From Agapanthus africanus (lineage: Eukaryota > Streptophyta > Magnoliopsida > Asparagales > Amaryllidaceae), in contig CM057347.1 of NCBI GenBank assembly GCA_030015575.1, positions 404,954,248 through 405,018,247 of the forward strand: DNA of 64,000 bases, read 5' to 3'. This document shows, one piece after another, positions 1 through 13,900 of the stretch. The translations under genes were made by a program, and so were the position numbers. Within the stretch, counting starts at the first letter, position 1. Every line of letters begins with the position of its first letter. The notes below the pieces were generated by a model. That model was given only the letters and a program-made list of their open reading frames with translations. It was not told where the DNA came from and made no database searches.

Positions 1-3000
1 CTGGGTATTGGATACCGGATCAGGATCTCATATATGCAATTCATTGCAGGCACTGAGAAACCGTAGGGTGCTGAAGGAAGGTGATATGACCCTGATGGTT
101 GCTAACGGAGCTAGCGTGGGAGCTGTGTCCGTAGGGGATTATCACCTGGGATTGACGAGTGGACACATTTTGGTTTTACATAACTATTTTTGTGTACCCA
201 GCTTAACATGTAATATCATATATGTTTCCTTGTTATCAAATAAAGGTTATGATTTCACGTTTGGAAGTGGTGTTGTTAACATCCACCTTAATCATAGTTT
301 GATTGGGTCCGGTACACAGGAAAACGGTATATATGTGTTAAACCAACTCCAAATTTTCAATGTCCAGAACACACTAAAAAGAAAGTCTCCAGATTTAAAT
401 AAAGCTTTCTTATGGCATTGTAGACTGGGTCACATCAATGAGAGAAGGTTGACTAAGTTGTATAAAGAAGGATATTTAGACTCGTTCGAATATCAAACTT
501 ATGACACTTGTCAATCTTGTCTCAAAGGAAAGATGACAAAGACTCCATTTACTGGACATGGAGTAAGAGCGAGCGAGCTTTTAGGACTCATACACAGCGA
601 TGTATGTGGTCTAATGTCTACACATGCAAGAGGTGGTTTTTCCTATTTCATTACTTTCACGGATGATTACTCAAGGTACGGATTCATTTATCTGATGAAA
701 CATAAATCCGAGACTTTTGAGAAATTCCAAGAGTATAAGAATGAAGTAGAAAACCAAACCGGCAAAAGTATCAAGACACTAAGATCTGATCGAGGTGGTG
801 AATACTTGAGTGCCGAGTTCCTAGGTTACCTAAAAGAGAAAGGAATTCTCTCTCAGCTTACTCCTCCATACACTCCACAGCATAACGGTGTATCGGAGAG
901 ACGGAATCGAACCCTATTAGATATGGTACGATCCATGATGAGTAATGCTGAGTTACCGCGATCTTTCTGGGGTTATGCGCTAGAATCAGCGGCATATCTT
1001 ATGACATGGTTCCTACCAAGACTGTGCCTACCACGCCATATCAGATGTGGAGTGGGAAGAAACCCTATCTTCAGTATCTGAAAATATAGGGATGTCCAGC
1101 TTTTGTTAAAAAGCAGCATGTGGACAAGCTCGAGGCACGATCAGTAAAGTGTAAGTTTGTGGGATATCCAAAGAACTCCAAGGGGTATCTATTCTATTAC
1201 GCAGAGGAACAAAAGGTGTTTGTTTCTCGTAATGCCCATTTTCTAGAATATCAGTTTTTAGAAAAAGGAAACAAGTGGGAGCGAAATAGAACTGGAAGAA
1301 ATTCCAGAACCACAAACTGCTACTGAAAGTTTGGTAGAACCGGTAGTTCAAGAAGAACAGGACATTCCCGCACCCCTCCGCAGGAGTAGTAGGCCGTCTC
1401 ATCCGCCTGAGAGATACTACGGTTTTCTCATAGATGGGGATAGAGAGGATTGCATCATAGATGATGATGAACCTACTGGCTTCCAGCAGGCCATCCAGAG
1501 CGGCGACTCGGTACGATGGCTAGATGCAATGCGGACCGAAATGGAGTCCATGTACACCAACAAAGTATGGACTTTGGACTTTGCTCCAGATGGGGTAAAA
1601 CCAATAGGATGCAAATGGATCTTCAAGAAAGAGATTGGTGTAGATGGACAGGTGGAAACCTATAAAGCTAGACTTGTTGCAAAGGGTTTTCGTCAAAGAC
1701 CTGGTTTGGACTATGACGAAACGTTTTCTCCAGTGGCTATGCTCAAATCCATTCGGATCCTTCTTGCTATTGCTGCCTTCCATGATTATGAAATATGGCA
1801 GATGGACGTAAAGACGGCTTTTCTGAATGGAAATTTAGAAAAGTGCGTCTATATGGATCAGCCAGAGGGTTTCAATCAGAGTGGGAGCAGCGGGAAAGTA
1901 TGAAAGTTGCTTAAATCCATTTATGGATTAAAGCAAGCATCGCGGAGTTGGAACATCTGTTTTGATGAAACAGTCAAAGAATATGACTTTATCAAAAATC
2001 CAGATGAACCGTGCATATATAGTAAAGTTGTAGCCAGAAGTGTCGTATTCCTCGTCTTGTATATGGATGACATTCTATTGATAGGAAATGACATTCCTAT
2101 GCTACAATCTATCAAAGGATTCTTGTCACACAGGTTCTCCATGAAAGACCTGGGTGATGCCTCTTACATTCTGGGGATCCGGATCTATCGTGATAGATCC
2201 AAGAGGATGTTGGGACTTTCGCAGTCCAGGTATATCGACACTGTACTGAAAAGATTCAGTATGGAAGATTCTAAGAGCGGTAATCTACCGGCTTGTCACG
2301 GAATCACCCTATCCAAAGAGATGTCTCCCAAGACTGATTTGGAAAGGGAACGCATGTCTATTATACCCTACGCTTTTTCGGTAGGCTCTATAATGTATGC
2401 AATGTTGTGCACCAGACCAGATGTAGCTTACGCACTGAGCGTGGTCAGCCGATATCAGTCAGACCCAGAGGAGAAGCACTGGATAGCAGTAAAGAACATT
2501 CTCAAGTACCTGAGAAGGACTAAGGAGATGTTCTTGGTTTACGGTGGAAAAGACCTCAGGTTGGAGCCTTTGCTGATTCCGGCTTCCAGAGTGATAAGGA
2601 CTATTCCAAGTCCATGTCGGGTTATGTCTTTACCCTCAATGGAGGGGCGGTGTGCTGGAAGAGTTCCAAGCAGGACACCGTTGCTGACTCAACGATGGAA
2701 GCGGAGTATATTGCTGCTTGCGATGCCGCAAAAGAAGCAGTCTGGATGAAGAAGTTCCTAACAGAACTTCAGGTGGTTCCTACCATAGTTGATCCAATAC
2801 CTCTGTATTGCGACAACAACGGAGCTATAGCTTTAGCAAAGGAACCAAGGTCCCATCAGAAGTCCAGACACATCTTAAGGCGGTATCACCTGATCAGAGA
2901 GATCATTGATCGTCGGGAGATCGAGGTTCGGAGAGTTGCTTCTGAAGAGAACATTGCTGATCCATTCACGAAGGCCCTACCTCAGATTCAGTTCGAGAGG

Positions 3001-4943
3001 CTACTCGAGATCATCGGTCTTCGATATGCCAGTACATGGCCCTAGTGCAAGTGGGAGATTGTTAGTGTATATGCCCTAGGGGCCATTATTGTATCATACT
3101 AGTTTGTATATTACTTAATGGAAGCTTGGGATATTCACATGTATATAACAGTCTTGCTAAACATGGTAGTATGCTACTTGGTTTTTCTATCTTAATATGT
3201 GAGTATACGTATTGATAGAGCTCTTAGGATCTTGCTTGACTACCAGCGTTGTGATGGCAGTCACACTAGTAGGGGCTGGGTAGTCTACAAGCACATCCTT
3301 ATTCAGGTCCCTAGTCGTTGGATTATCGAGATAGGGCATCGATACTCCGGAGTAGACTAGTGTGTACGCTTCTCATCCCAGTTGGGGAGATGGTCTGTCC
3401 CACAGCCGTCAGTACGTCGTACTGGAGATAGTATGCAGGTGCTCGTTAGGTTACGGGTACACCGGATAGGACTCACAGGAAACTGTTGGTTGGTTTTATA
3501 CCAGTCGTCAGTGAACAGTTCCTAGGTGACATGAGTACAGCATAGTCCGCAGACTTGACACTGCTACTTCGCCTCGAGTATGTCCCACTGTTCTTAGATT
3601 GCTACCCTACCACGGCTCAAAGGAGTCGTGCAAACAGGTAGCAGTTGGGTGCAGTCCCGAGCACTTGGAGGCAGTGGCGGTTAGACAGGATTCGTCTCTC
3701 CCGGTATTGGGGGTTGATATCGCGCTGTGTCAGAGAGCCGTTACGCAAAGTCCCTGGCCAGGGCAAGCGAGATTTGCTGGTAGGTTCCAGTAGTTTCTCA
3801 GGGTGTAATGGGCTTCTCTCCGACACGACTTATACCGCTATTAGGGGACTGACGCTTGCCGCCCCCTAGACCCGATATGTGATAGTCTTAGACGAACAGA
3901 CCGGACTATACGGAGATTGTCACATCAGACTCAGTAGGAGTTCGGATGGGTTTTCTCATCGGCCTTCTTATCGACATCTACCTAGGGACCGTTACGTATA
4001 GGTAGTGCCGCTTGCGGTCTGTGGTTAAACCCACTGCCAGCGTAGTAGTCGAGTCTCTAGAGTCCCACACAGAGAGTTTCCCTACTCCAGGCGAAACGAT
4101 ATAGAGGTCGTATGGTTTTACGACAAGGGTTCGGACGCATACGTGTGTTTACGCACGTACGACTTTCGGACAGTTTTTACTAGTCGGCTTTGGTTTAAGC
4201 CAATTACTAGTATCCGGTTATTGGATTTATACAGTCTAAAGTTTTTCCGTGTTTTCACGGAAAGGAGGGGCGTTCTCGTAATTGCGCAAGAAGCTTCTAG
4301 AAGATGGTGACTAAGGAGGTTAAGGTGGCATATACATTGAATGAGATTAGTGAGTCATATGGATGATTCATCCATGTCATTAATGCATCATAAATGCTTA
4401 ATGACTCATGGAGATGAATCACCATTAGATATTTATCAAACATGGTTGTAAATCATTTTCTTTTCTTTTCTTGAAAAACAATAATGCTTGATATATATTA
4501 TGATAGCTCATTTTCTCATTTCATTATTCTTCTCACCTTCTCTCTCCTCAAGCTTCCTCTCTTCAAACCCTAATCCTCCCCTCTCATGTGTTGAGTACAA
4601 GGATTAGTTAGACTACTTAATCTATAACCCTCACTCTATATCATCTAGGTACTTTGATTAGCACTTAAAGAAACCTAGTTGCCTTAAGTTTAGAGGCAAA
4701 GCTTGGAGTAAAGCTCTCGTGGTGGATCGTCTACTACTTGGAGAAGGCCGAAGAGGAGGTGGAGTTCATAAAGACGAAGGACACGGTTCTTTAGGTATAA
4801 TCACTTCACATAGTAGTTTAGAACTTCTATGATAGTTGTTAGTTATCGTTTAGCTTCGATTCATGCGGTTAGTCGATATTTAAGCAAAGAACAAGATCGT
4901 TTTTCATATTTCCGCCTCCCCGCAAGTCGTGGGGTGTTGTACA
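1..4943 (+). mobile_element. Angela/BARE-like Ty1-copia retrotransposon fossil, 5' end outside the window
   Basis: Seen: parts in copia order, with a protease/GAG-pre-integrase zone (about 1-560), integrase core (about 560-1050, with HSDVCG, TDDYSRYG and a downstream DRGGEY), reverse transcriptase (about 1500-2200, with QMDVKTAFLNG and YMDDILL), RNase H (about 2600-3040, with DSTMEAEY and a late SRHI), a purine-rich tract AGTGGGAGAT ending at 3059, then the 3' LTR. Known: the integrase before RT order defines Ty1/copia, and an LTR start with ATGCCCTAG followed by a GGC.ATTATT stretch is typical of the Angela/BARE lineage. The element is broken, with a handful of interruptions, so it is a fossil. 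The protein remains readable, so it is not very old. Age cannot be dated because the 5' LTR is not in the window. Confidence 0.9.
3060..4943 (+). repeat. 3' LTR of the Angela-like copia element
   Basis: The LTR begins TGTTAGTG directly after the purine-rich tract and most likely ends at GTTGTACA near 4943, giving about 1.9 kb, a normal size for this lineage. The start is well supported by the tract and by alignment with the related LTR starting at 30179. The end is inferred only from the CA dinucleotide and from the change of sequence character. No host gene is seen in it. Confidence 0.75.
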
Positions 4944-7620
4944 TCGACTTACACCGACTACAAAGATTGTAATCACAAACCTAGTAGTTAACTTCTTCTA
5001 GTTTTGTTTCTAGTTTAGTGTTTGGATTCGATTCTACGTTGTAATAGTTCGTGCACAAGTTTCGAAAATTTTCGTTTTGTATTCCGCATAGCTGCTAGTT
5101 TGCGGCGCGAGCATGAGCGTCTACCTACAGCTGCAAGACTTACAAGGAAGTAATAGAGGATTTTATCATACAACTTGTCCCTTGAAAGTTTAGGAGCAGG
5201 TCTAGTAACTTGACCTAGGTGGCCCTAGATCTAAGGTTGTTTGCGCATTTTTGTTTGTGGTTTGTTAGTACCTTAATTCATAGTAGTTTTGTATATAAAA
5301 AATCATAAAAGGAATATAACTTATATTATTTTTCTCACGGTATATGCACCTGTGGGATCGAGACGAAACACATAGATTGACTCATCTTGATTTAATAGAT
5401 CCAATGGATAAGATTGTCCCCGCTGCACCTACCTTAAAGGATAGATACTATCCTGTACATACATCACTGTTATCTTGCATAGTCTTACCGCTAGTAGTCA
5501 GTGACTATGAAATTAAATCTGCTCTTATAAACTCGCTTTCCAAATTTCATAGCTTAGAATCCGAAGACGTCTATGTCTTCATAAGAGAATTTGAGAACTT
5601 ATGCCAAATGTTTCAATTTAAGCAGTTAAACCAAGATGCGGTCAAACTTAGACTCATACCATTGCCCTCACTGATAAAACTAAGGATTGGTTTTATAGTG
5701 TGCTAGGAAACACTATTCACTCATGGGAGGAGTTTACTAAAACCTTCCTAAAAAAATCTACCCGCATTTTAAAACCGCCAAATTTCGAAATGAAATTAGG
5801 ACTTTTTCGCAAAAATTGGGAGAATCTTCTAGAAATATTTTGAACACTTTAAAGATCATCTCATAAAATGCCCACACCGTGGTATAGCTAAGTGGGAACT
5901 ATGTCAAATAGTGTATGACGGTATAGAATATAAGTTTATGTTAAAGTCTATATGCCAAGAGAATTTTATGATGAAGAAGGAGGACGATGCATGGAACTTT
6001 CTAGAGAAACTTTCTGATAAGACCATGCAGTGGGAGAGTAGTAGTAAAAGAGGTGTAACCACTTCTAGGGGAGGAATACACATAGTGGAAGCAACCATTG
6101 ACATGCAAGATGAGCTAGCTTCCATTAGAAAGTTTATGGAAAAGCTTAAAACTGCCCCCAACCATGTTGCACAAGTTAATCAACCATCTCCGTGTCTTAA
6201 CTGCCAAGACTCTTTCCACCTTTCGGAAGAATGTCCACTTCTAAGCGGTCCCCAATGACAAGAAACTGCAACTGCTGCATACCAACTTAATAACTATAAT
6301 AAGCATTATTCTCAAACTTATAATCAAGGATGGAGAAACCATCCTGATTTACAATGGAATCAAGGAAACACTAGCCAACAATTCCAAAACCTAAGACAAA
6401 GTCCTCCACCCAACCCTACCCAACCTAACACACAATATCCACATTAAAGGTATGGGAATGAGAATGATATGATTAATAACGTTGAATAGCAGCTAAACAC
6501 CCTTCTGCAAAATGAACTTACGCTACTTAAACAATCAATGGCTAATATGGAAAGGCAGATTGATCACCTAGTTATAGCATTAGGAGGACGTGAACAAGGA
6601 ACCCTGCCTAGTCAACCTGTCACGAATCCTAAAGATACACGTGCAAATTCTGCGCAAGCAAATGCTATAACCACCTTACGATCGGGTAAACAGGTTGATA
6701 ATCAGTTAGGATATCCGATAATTCTGTTGAGATACCAGCTGATAAGGAGCAACAAACTCCCGATATTCCTACACAGCCAGCATCAATTACTACACCCACA
6801 CCCACATTCCATTCATCTTCTATAAATACCCCTCTTGAGCCTAGATCACTATATCCAAAACGTTTGAAGGCCAAGAAGCAAGATGCTAAAATGGAGAAGA
6901 TAATGGACACATTTAAACAAGTCAAGATCAACATACCTCTTCTAGACATGATTGACCAAATTCCATCCTATACTAAATTTCTTAAAGACCTATGCACTAA
7001 AAAGAGAAAAACACAAGTGCCTAAGAAGGTTTTTCTAGCAAGTAATGTTAGTTACATCCTACATAATGCAATGCCTATAAATTATAAGGACCCCGACTGT
7101 CCTACAGTTTCTTACGTCATAGGAGTTACAGTCATTAATAGAGCTTTACTTGATCTAGGCGTTAGTGTAAACCTTCTACTTTTTTCAGTCTATGCACAGT
7201 TAGGATTGAGAGATATTCAACCTACGAAGGTTAATTTACAGTTGGCCGATCGATCCATTAAGACACCGAAGGATGAGATCAAGAATGTGTTACTTCAAAT
7301 AAGGGAATTTATATTCCCTGTGGATTTTATTGTTTTAGAAATACAACCTGTCAAAAACCCTAGAAATCAAATTCCGGTGATCCTAGGTCGACCATTCCTA
7401 ACCACCTCAAATGCGTTGATCAACTGCTACAATGATTCTATGCTGCTTTTCTATGGAAACTTTAAAATAGAATTAAATATTTTTAACCTAGGAAGCCAAA
7501 AAAGAGACATGTATGATCAGAATCGTGAAGTCGATTTAATTCAAGAAGTTTCTCATGATGAGATAGGTAACTTTGAGGATGGTGGGTTGAAAGAGTTAAA
7601 AAAAAATAACTAGAGAGGAT

Positions 7621-8460
7621 GTGTTTAATAGTGATGACGATAAAAGAGATTTTTCATTTATTGATATACATGATCAATTTAATGATATTTTTCTTAGTCT
7701 TCATCATCAACTTAATACGGTAATGTCTCGAAATAGCTTTTTTGAAAACCAATTTTTTTTATTAGAAAAGGAGAAAAAGGAATTGACTTATTTTAATGAA
7801 TTTTTAAAAAACGAAAAAGAGGACTTGATTTTATCTTGCAATTCTTTGAAAGAAGAAAATAATAGTTTGATTGAAATTTTTACTAGCGAAAATGATATTT
7901 CGATTGATTGATTAGAAAAAGAGAAAAATGATTTTCTTTTACAAATTGATAAATTGGAGGAGGAGAAAATTGAATTTCTTTCAAAACTTGATATTCAATC
8001 AAAAACTATTAATGCTTTACAAATTGAAAATGAAGATTTAATTTTGCCATAGTATGTTTTGAGAAATAATCATGAAAAGTTGATTTCAACTTTTAAAAGC
8101 GAAATTGATTTTTTAAAATTATCCTATAATTCTCAAGATGCATTGATAAAGGAAAAGATTGATCATTTCCCAAACAAAGGGAATTTTTTTAAAATAAAAG
8201 CGATTTTGATATTAAAACTTCAAATTTTCAAAAACCCTTTTCATCAAAGTTTGTCAGCCACTATTCTAATCATAAATCTAGCTTTATGGGTATATCTAAT
8301 CACACTTGTCACTATTGTGGTGCACATGGTCACTTTGCATATTCTTATGAGTTGAAAAAAATATATATTTTTATATCCTAAATTGAAATGGGTCCCCAAA
8401 ATAAACCCCCATAAAACCAAGAAAGTTTAGGTATCAAAATGTACACCCACATCTTTTTTC
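7621..8460 (+). mobile_element. Copia-type gag tail (coiled coil plus zinc knuckle) lying inside the gypsy remnant
   Basis: The translated sequence is a lysine/glutamate-rich coiled coil (about 7700-8150) followed by a zinc-knuckle-like CHYCGAHGHFAYS and, about 20 residues later, a KWVPK motif. Coiled coil, CCHC knuckle and WVPK together are the signature of the gag C-terminus in large plant copia elements such as SIRE, not of Athila gag, which already has its own knuckle at about 6190. Inference: a fragment of a second element inserted in, or captured by, the gypsy element. It is broken. Confidence 0.55.
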
Positions 8461-9640
8461 ATAGGAATTGAGAATTTAAAACCGGGAAGATTTCGGAAAA
8501 GATAAGCATTACTATGCGGGTATAATAAGGTACGTACTCTAACACAATGAGGATATTGTTTAACATAAGTGTGGGGGGATGGTTTTGTAATAGTTATTTT
8601 TTTTTAAAAATATTATCTTTTAGGTTTTCTTTTCATTTTATTTTAGATTTTCGAATATAAAATAAAGGAAGCGATTTAAGAAAAACAAGAAAATTATATG
8701 TTTTTAGAATGAAACTAGTAATACATGGTCATGAGCTATTGTCTTAAGGGTTAGTAAGATGAAAGAGTCACTAGTCTGCGGATAGAAATAAGTTTGAAAG
8801 ATGGTCCATATTCTTGAGTCCAAACTTCTGAACACTGATACCTTACTATCTACGCATACACACATCTTAAAACTTGGAATAGTAGAACAGACCTTGAAAT
8901 ACTCTTGCCTAGAATATTTTAGTATGAAGGAAAAACATAATTATCAACAAAAGATAAATGACACGAAAAAAAGAAAAAAAAACACATAAAAATAAACATT
9001 GTCTTATGATTACTTAGGGAATAAAAAATTACAACAAGGGTGTCTTATCACCTAGTGCCTTAAACCAATTGGTTTAGGGGTCACTGTTAAGCCCGAGGTG
9101 TTACAAGATTACGTCTTAATAAGTGAGCGCATTCATTAATCGGATGGTTAGTGTCTCAAGAAGTATTAACAGTCGTATGAAAGGTGTATAAGCAACTCCA
9201 TCAAAAATGTCACCGACTAGAAAGTATTAAGGACTATGGGCAAGGGTTTGATATCTTGAATTGAATTCTCTGAGTGTAAGGGTATCATTTACACACACGT
9301 ATGGATATATGATCGATATTTGTAGGGGAGGTAGGAAGGATGGCTAGGATGATATTTTATTGAGAGAGGATATGATTTCCGGCTTCTTTTCAAAACTATT
9401 AAGATAGGGCTCATGAAACAGAAAATGTAGTGTAATTCGAAACTCTTATTTTTCAAGTTTTTTCTTTTATATGTTCCTATCTTTATATTTAGTTTTCACC
9501 TTCCTATTTTTTGTTTTCTTTATTTTCTTTTATAGGGGTAAAAGTAGTTTAGTTAGATTTTAGTTGATAGAGTTAGATGTTAGTTTAGTTGAAATCCTAA
9601 ATTTGCTTGAGGATTAGCAAAAGATAAGTGTGAAGGTATT

Positions 9641-10977
9641 TGATTGGTGCAATTTATTGCATATTTTTATATCACATTTATCGTTTACATTTCATATTTT
9701 ATTCTATTTTGGATGTTCTTGTCATTAAATACAGATTACAGGACTTAAATGCAAAAAGATGGAAAAGTACGCTAAACTGAAGATCACGTGCGTGGAATGT
9801 ACTTCATGAAGATAATCAGAAAGCAATTATCACAATTGAAACAAACTTTGGGAATCTCAACACAAAATAACAGAAGATGTAACAAACTGCTTGTGTGCGT
9901 GCGATGGAAATCAGTCGGAGCTAAATTAAAAATCGAGAACAAATTAGCAGTCTTAGAACAAAATTTGGAAATCTCGAGATCAAATCACAGAAAATGAAAA
10001 AAATCAGAATATCAAATCTTCCAAAATTTTCGCCGATTTCACCATAATATCAAAAGGAGCCAAAATTTTAGAAGAAATAAAGTCGAGATTTTTTCCAGTA
10101 TTTTCTATCTTCTGGTAATTTTGTAAAATTTTTCCCCATATTCCAAAATTGTATCGAAGTACTATATAAATTCCTGTATAAATTAAGGTTTCATTATCTC
10201 CTCCTTAGCATTCAAATTTAGGGTTTTTCAAAGAGAAGAGATCAAGTCAATTGTAGGTTTTTTTATGATCATTAATAAAGATTTAGTTTTTATTTATATC
10301 ATGAGTAACTAATTATTTTTCTAGGGTTTTATATTTGCTTTCATTCTATGGTAGGAGATTTTATCTATTCTTGTGCTTGATGATGAATTTATTTTAATAC
10401 CTTTCTTTTAAGTTTTTATCATATGAACTAGATTTTAATAAGGATAATTGACAATTTGAATAAATTTAGGAATATGTGATACACCTAAAAACTAATTAGG
10501 ATAATGAAAGTTTGACAAACTAGAATCCTAATTAGGGACGGTAAAGATATGGTTTTGATTAAAATAAATTCAACCCGGATTATTATTTTTAATAACCCAG
10601 AACTAAATTTTTAATATGGTATTTAGATGATTTTTTATAATTGATAGGCTATAGTTAATTATGTTAATATAACCTATGTTTTTACTTAAAGTAATAGAAA
10701 ACATATTAGAAATAGATAAAGAAAAGATGTGGTATTTTTTTAAACCAACCATAGAAAGATAGCAATACAAAAACCCTAGATTTTTCTCTTTATAAAAACC
10801 CACCAATCTTTTAAATTACTTTTAATATTTGCACTTTTTAATTCCTTGCTAAGTAGTTCTTAATTCAACTATCTCTTTTTAAACTTGCATTTAAATTAGT
10901 AAATACACGTCTCTGTGGATCGACCCATAAACGCATTGCTACAATAATCGTGTGCTTGCAGTATTTAATTTATAACA
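9641..10977 (+). repeat. 3' LTR of the Athila-like gypsy element
   Basis: Starts TGATTGGTGCAATTTATTGC after a degraded purine tract and ends in TATAACA. Near the end it carries the GTGGATCGACCC and TGTGCTTGCAG motifs usual at the U5 end of Athila/Tat LTRs. Length 1337 bp. No matching 5' LTR is in the window, so age cannot be estimated. Confidence 0.7.
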
Positions 10978-10984
10978 AACACCC

Positions 10985-13900
10985 ATACACCTCCATCCTC
11001 ATGGATTATTAACTCGGGAGTATCAGATCATATGACTGGAAAATCATGTGTTTTCTCCTCCTTGTTTAAAATTTCATATACCGGTGGTATTACACTTGCA
11101 GTTGGTTCAATCTCTAAAGTAGAGAGCATCGCTTCTATTTCTCTTGCCACATCTTTGTCTTTATCATCAACATTATATGTCCCTTCATTTCCTTTTACCC
11201 AGATGTCTGTAGGTAAATTTGTTCATGCCTTTAATTGTTCAATAATCTTTTCTCTTTCTGATTATGTCATGCAGGATCTGAAGACGGAGGTGATTGGTTC
11301 AGAATGTGAACTTGGAAGCCTTTATTAATTTGATGGACAACTACCAAATGTTGCTTGCTCAACAAATAGTGATCTGCTGGTTAACCGTTGTCGCTTAGGT
11401 CATCCTGGTCTGACTACTTTATAGAAATTAGTTCCCTCTTTTATCTAGTTCGTCATCATTAGAGTATATCGCTTATGAGATGAGAAAGCACACTTGTGCT
11501 TCCTATAGTCTAGAGTCAATAAACGTGTTGAGAAAATATTTGATTTAGTGCATACTGATATTTGGAGGCTATGTCCCATTACGTGTGGTTTTCGAAATTT
11601 TGTTATATTTATTGATGATTACTCTCGAATGACATGGCTATATTTGTTGAAATTTAGAACTGAAGTTTTTGATGCCTTTAAATCATTTGTTACTGAAGTG
11701 CAGAATCAATTTAGTATTAATATCAAAAGAAGTAATAATGCAAAGGATTGCTTTAATAAAAAGTTTACTCAGTTTCTTGACACCTTTAATATTAAACATC
11801 AGTCCTCATGTCCTTATACACCTCAACAAAATTGTGTTTCTGAACGAAAGAATAGAAATCTGTTGGAGGTCGCACATTCTTTTTTGTTCCTTATGAATGT
11901 TCCCAAACGTTTTTGGGATAATTTCGTTCTCACTGCTTACCATCTTATCAATCGTCTACCAAGCTCAGTCTTAAGGGGAGAAATTTCAATCTCTATTTTA
12001 TTTCTCTCTAAACCTTTATTTTCTCTTCCTCCACGTGTTTTTGGTTGTACTTTTTTTGTCCACCATCATCAACCTATCTTATCAAAGCTCGATCCCAAGT
12101 CCTTTAAGTGTATTTTCTTAGAATATTCTCGAAGTCAAAAGGGATACAAGTGTTATATAGCAAAGAACTCAATAGAGTTTTCTTCTCTGCTGATATGACC
12201 TTTCTTGAAAGTATCTCTTTCTTTGGTACTAATGTAATACGCCAGTCACTTAGAGAGAAATTTCCTATTAATGAAAATGATGTTCTTGTTATCGAATCTT
12301 CTCTAGCCAAATCTCGTGTCTCGGCAGCACCAAATACTTCAGAACTAGATGATTATTTAATTGAGCAACCAACTCAGGTGGAAGAAAACAAGGAAGAGAG
12401 GCCTCCAGTCATTGAAGAACTTACACATGTTTTAGACTCAGATCCTATTCAGACTGATCTTGATTTTCCAATTTCTCTTCGCAAAGGTACCCATATCACT
12501 AAGCCTCTCTATTCTCCATCGGATTATATCATATATGCTAAACTTTCTCACTTGTATAGAACATTTGTTGTTGATGTTGATTCATATGATATTCTTTCTT
12601 ATACATCTGATGCTCTGGCTCATCCCAGATGGAGAAAAGCTATGAAAGAAGAAATGTTAGCCTTACGCTTGAATGGTACGTGGAAGCTTACCCAATTGCC
12701 TGTTGAAAAGAGAGTAGTTGGTTGCAAATGAGTATATACCATAAAACTTAATCCAAACGGCTCATTGGCTTGTTTGAAGGTTAGACATGTTTCCAATGAC
12801 TATTCTCAGACTTATGGAGAAAATTATGATAAGTCTTTTTCTCTTATGGCAAAGATAGCATCTATACGTATATTCCTATCACTTGCAGCCACGTACAATT
12901 GTCCACTACATCAACTTGATGTGAAGAATGCATTTCTTCACCGTGACTTAAAAAAGGAAGTATATATGAGCAACCACTTGGTTTTGTTACTCAGAGAGGA
13001 GTCTGATAAAGTTTGCAAACTTCAGAAGTCTTTATATGGTCTCAAACAGTCTCCGCGTGCTTGGTTTGGAAGACTAACTAGCGTTGTTCAAGCGTTTGGA
13101 TCATACAGAAGCAGCAATGATCATTCAGTTTTCTTTAGAAATCGAGAAGGCTGCAGGATGTTGATGGTTGTTTATGTTGATGATATTGTGATCACAAGCG
13201 ACGATGCAAAAGGTATTACCAAGTTAAAAGCTTATCTTCAGAAGTTCAGCAAGATTTAATAGAGTTGAAATACTTCCTTGGCATTGAGGTGGCACATTCT
13301 TCTCCTCATGGAGTGTCTTTGTAACTCAAAAGAAATATGTTCTTGATATGCTTAAGAAAGCAAAGATGTCTGACTATAAACCTATTGACTCGCCTATGGA
13401 TCCTAATGTCAAGGTATATCCAGGGCAGGGGGGCCACTTACCGATCCAGGACGATATCGTAGATTGGTTAGTGAGCTTAATTATTTGACTGTGGTAAGGC
13501 TTAACATCTCTTTTCCTGTCGGTATAGTTAACTAGTTTATGGCGGATCCTAGAGATTCACATTGGAATGCAGTGATACGTATCTTTCGCCATTTGAAAGC
13601 TACACTCAAGAAATGTATTATGTATAAGAACTTTGGGCACTCTAAAGTTATAGGATTTACAGATGTAGATTGGGCTAAATCGTCAAGTGATTGATATCAC
13701 AGGTTTTTGTGTGTTTGTTGGAGGCAATTTGGTTTCGTGGAAAAACAAGAAACGGAATGTTGTCTCACATTCAAGTGTTAAATCAGAATACAGAGCTATG
13801 GCCAATATGCGAGTGAGCTAGTATGGATAGTTTCTCTTCTTTGAGAACTTGATTATCAATCTGAGGAGCCGATAAAACTTTATTGTGACAATAAGGCTAC

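Larger units (their letters stand above)
4944..10977 (+). mobile_element. Athila-like Ty3-gypsy gag-protease element remnant with 3' LTR
   Basis: Seen: a leader (4944-5340), a gag domain (about 5340-6260) ending in a knuckle-like CLNC..SFHLSEECP, a linker with the RQIDHLVIAL and TLRSGK motifs that usually precede protease in Athila/Tat elements (about 6540-6700), and a retroviral-type aspartic protease region (about 6860-7610) with an LLDLGVSVNLL active-site box. The part where reverse transcriptase and integrase would be expected shows no recognisable domain. AT-rich noncoding sequence of the kind found before Athila 3' LTRs runs from about 8460 to 9640. Inference: a non-autonomous or collapsed element, broken in several places. 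The first 1.57 kb (4954-6519) recurs at 45515-47086 with about 96% identity by eye. Confidence 0.75.

Noticed and set aside
3599-3869. Overlapping frames of 64-74 codons
   Set aside because: Inside the copia 3' LTR, on both strands, with no recognisable domain.
8563-8580. GTGTGGGGGGATGG as a second LTR border
   Set aside because: Purine-tract-like, but no TG...CA LTR with a partner follows; kept only as an oddity in the gypsy remnant.
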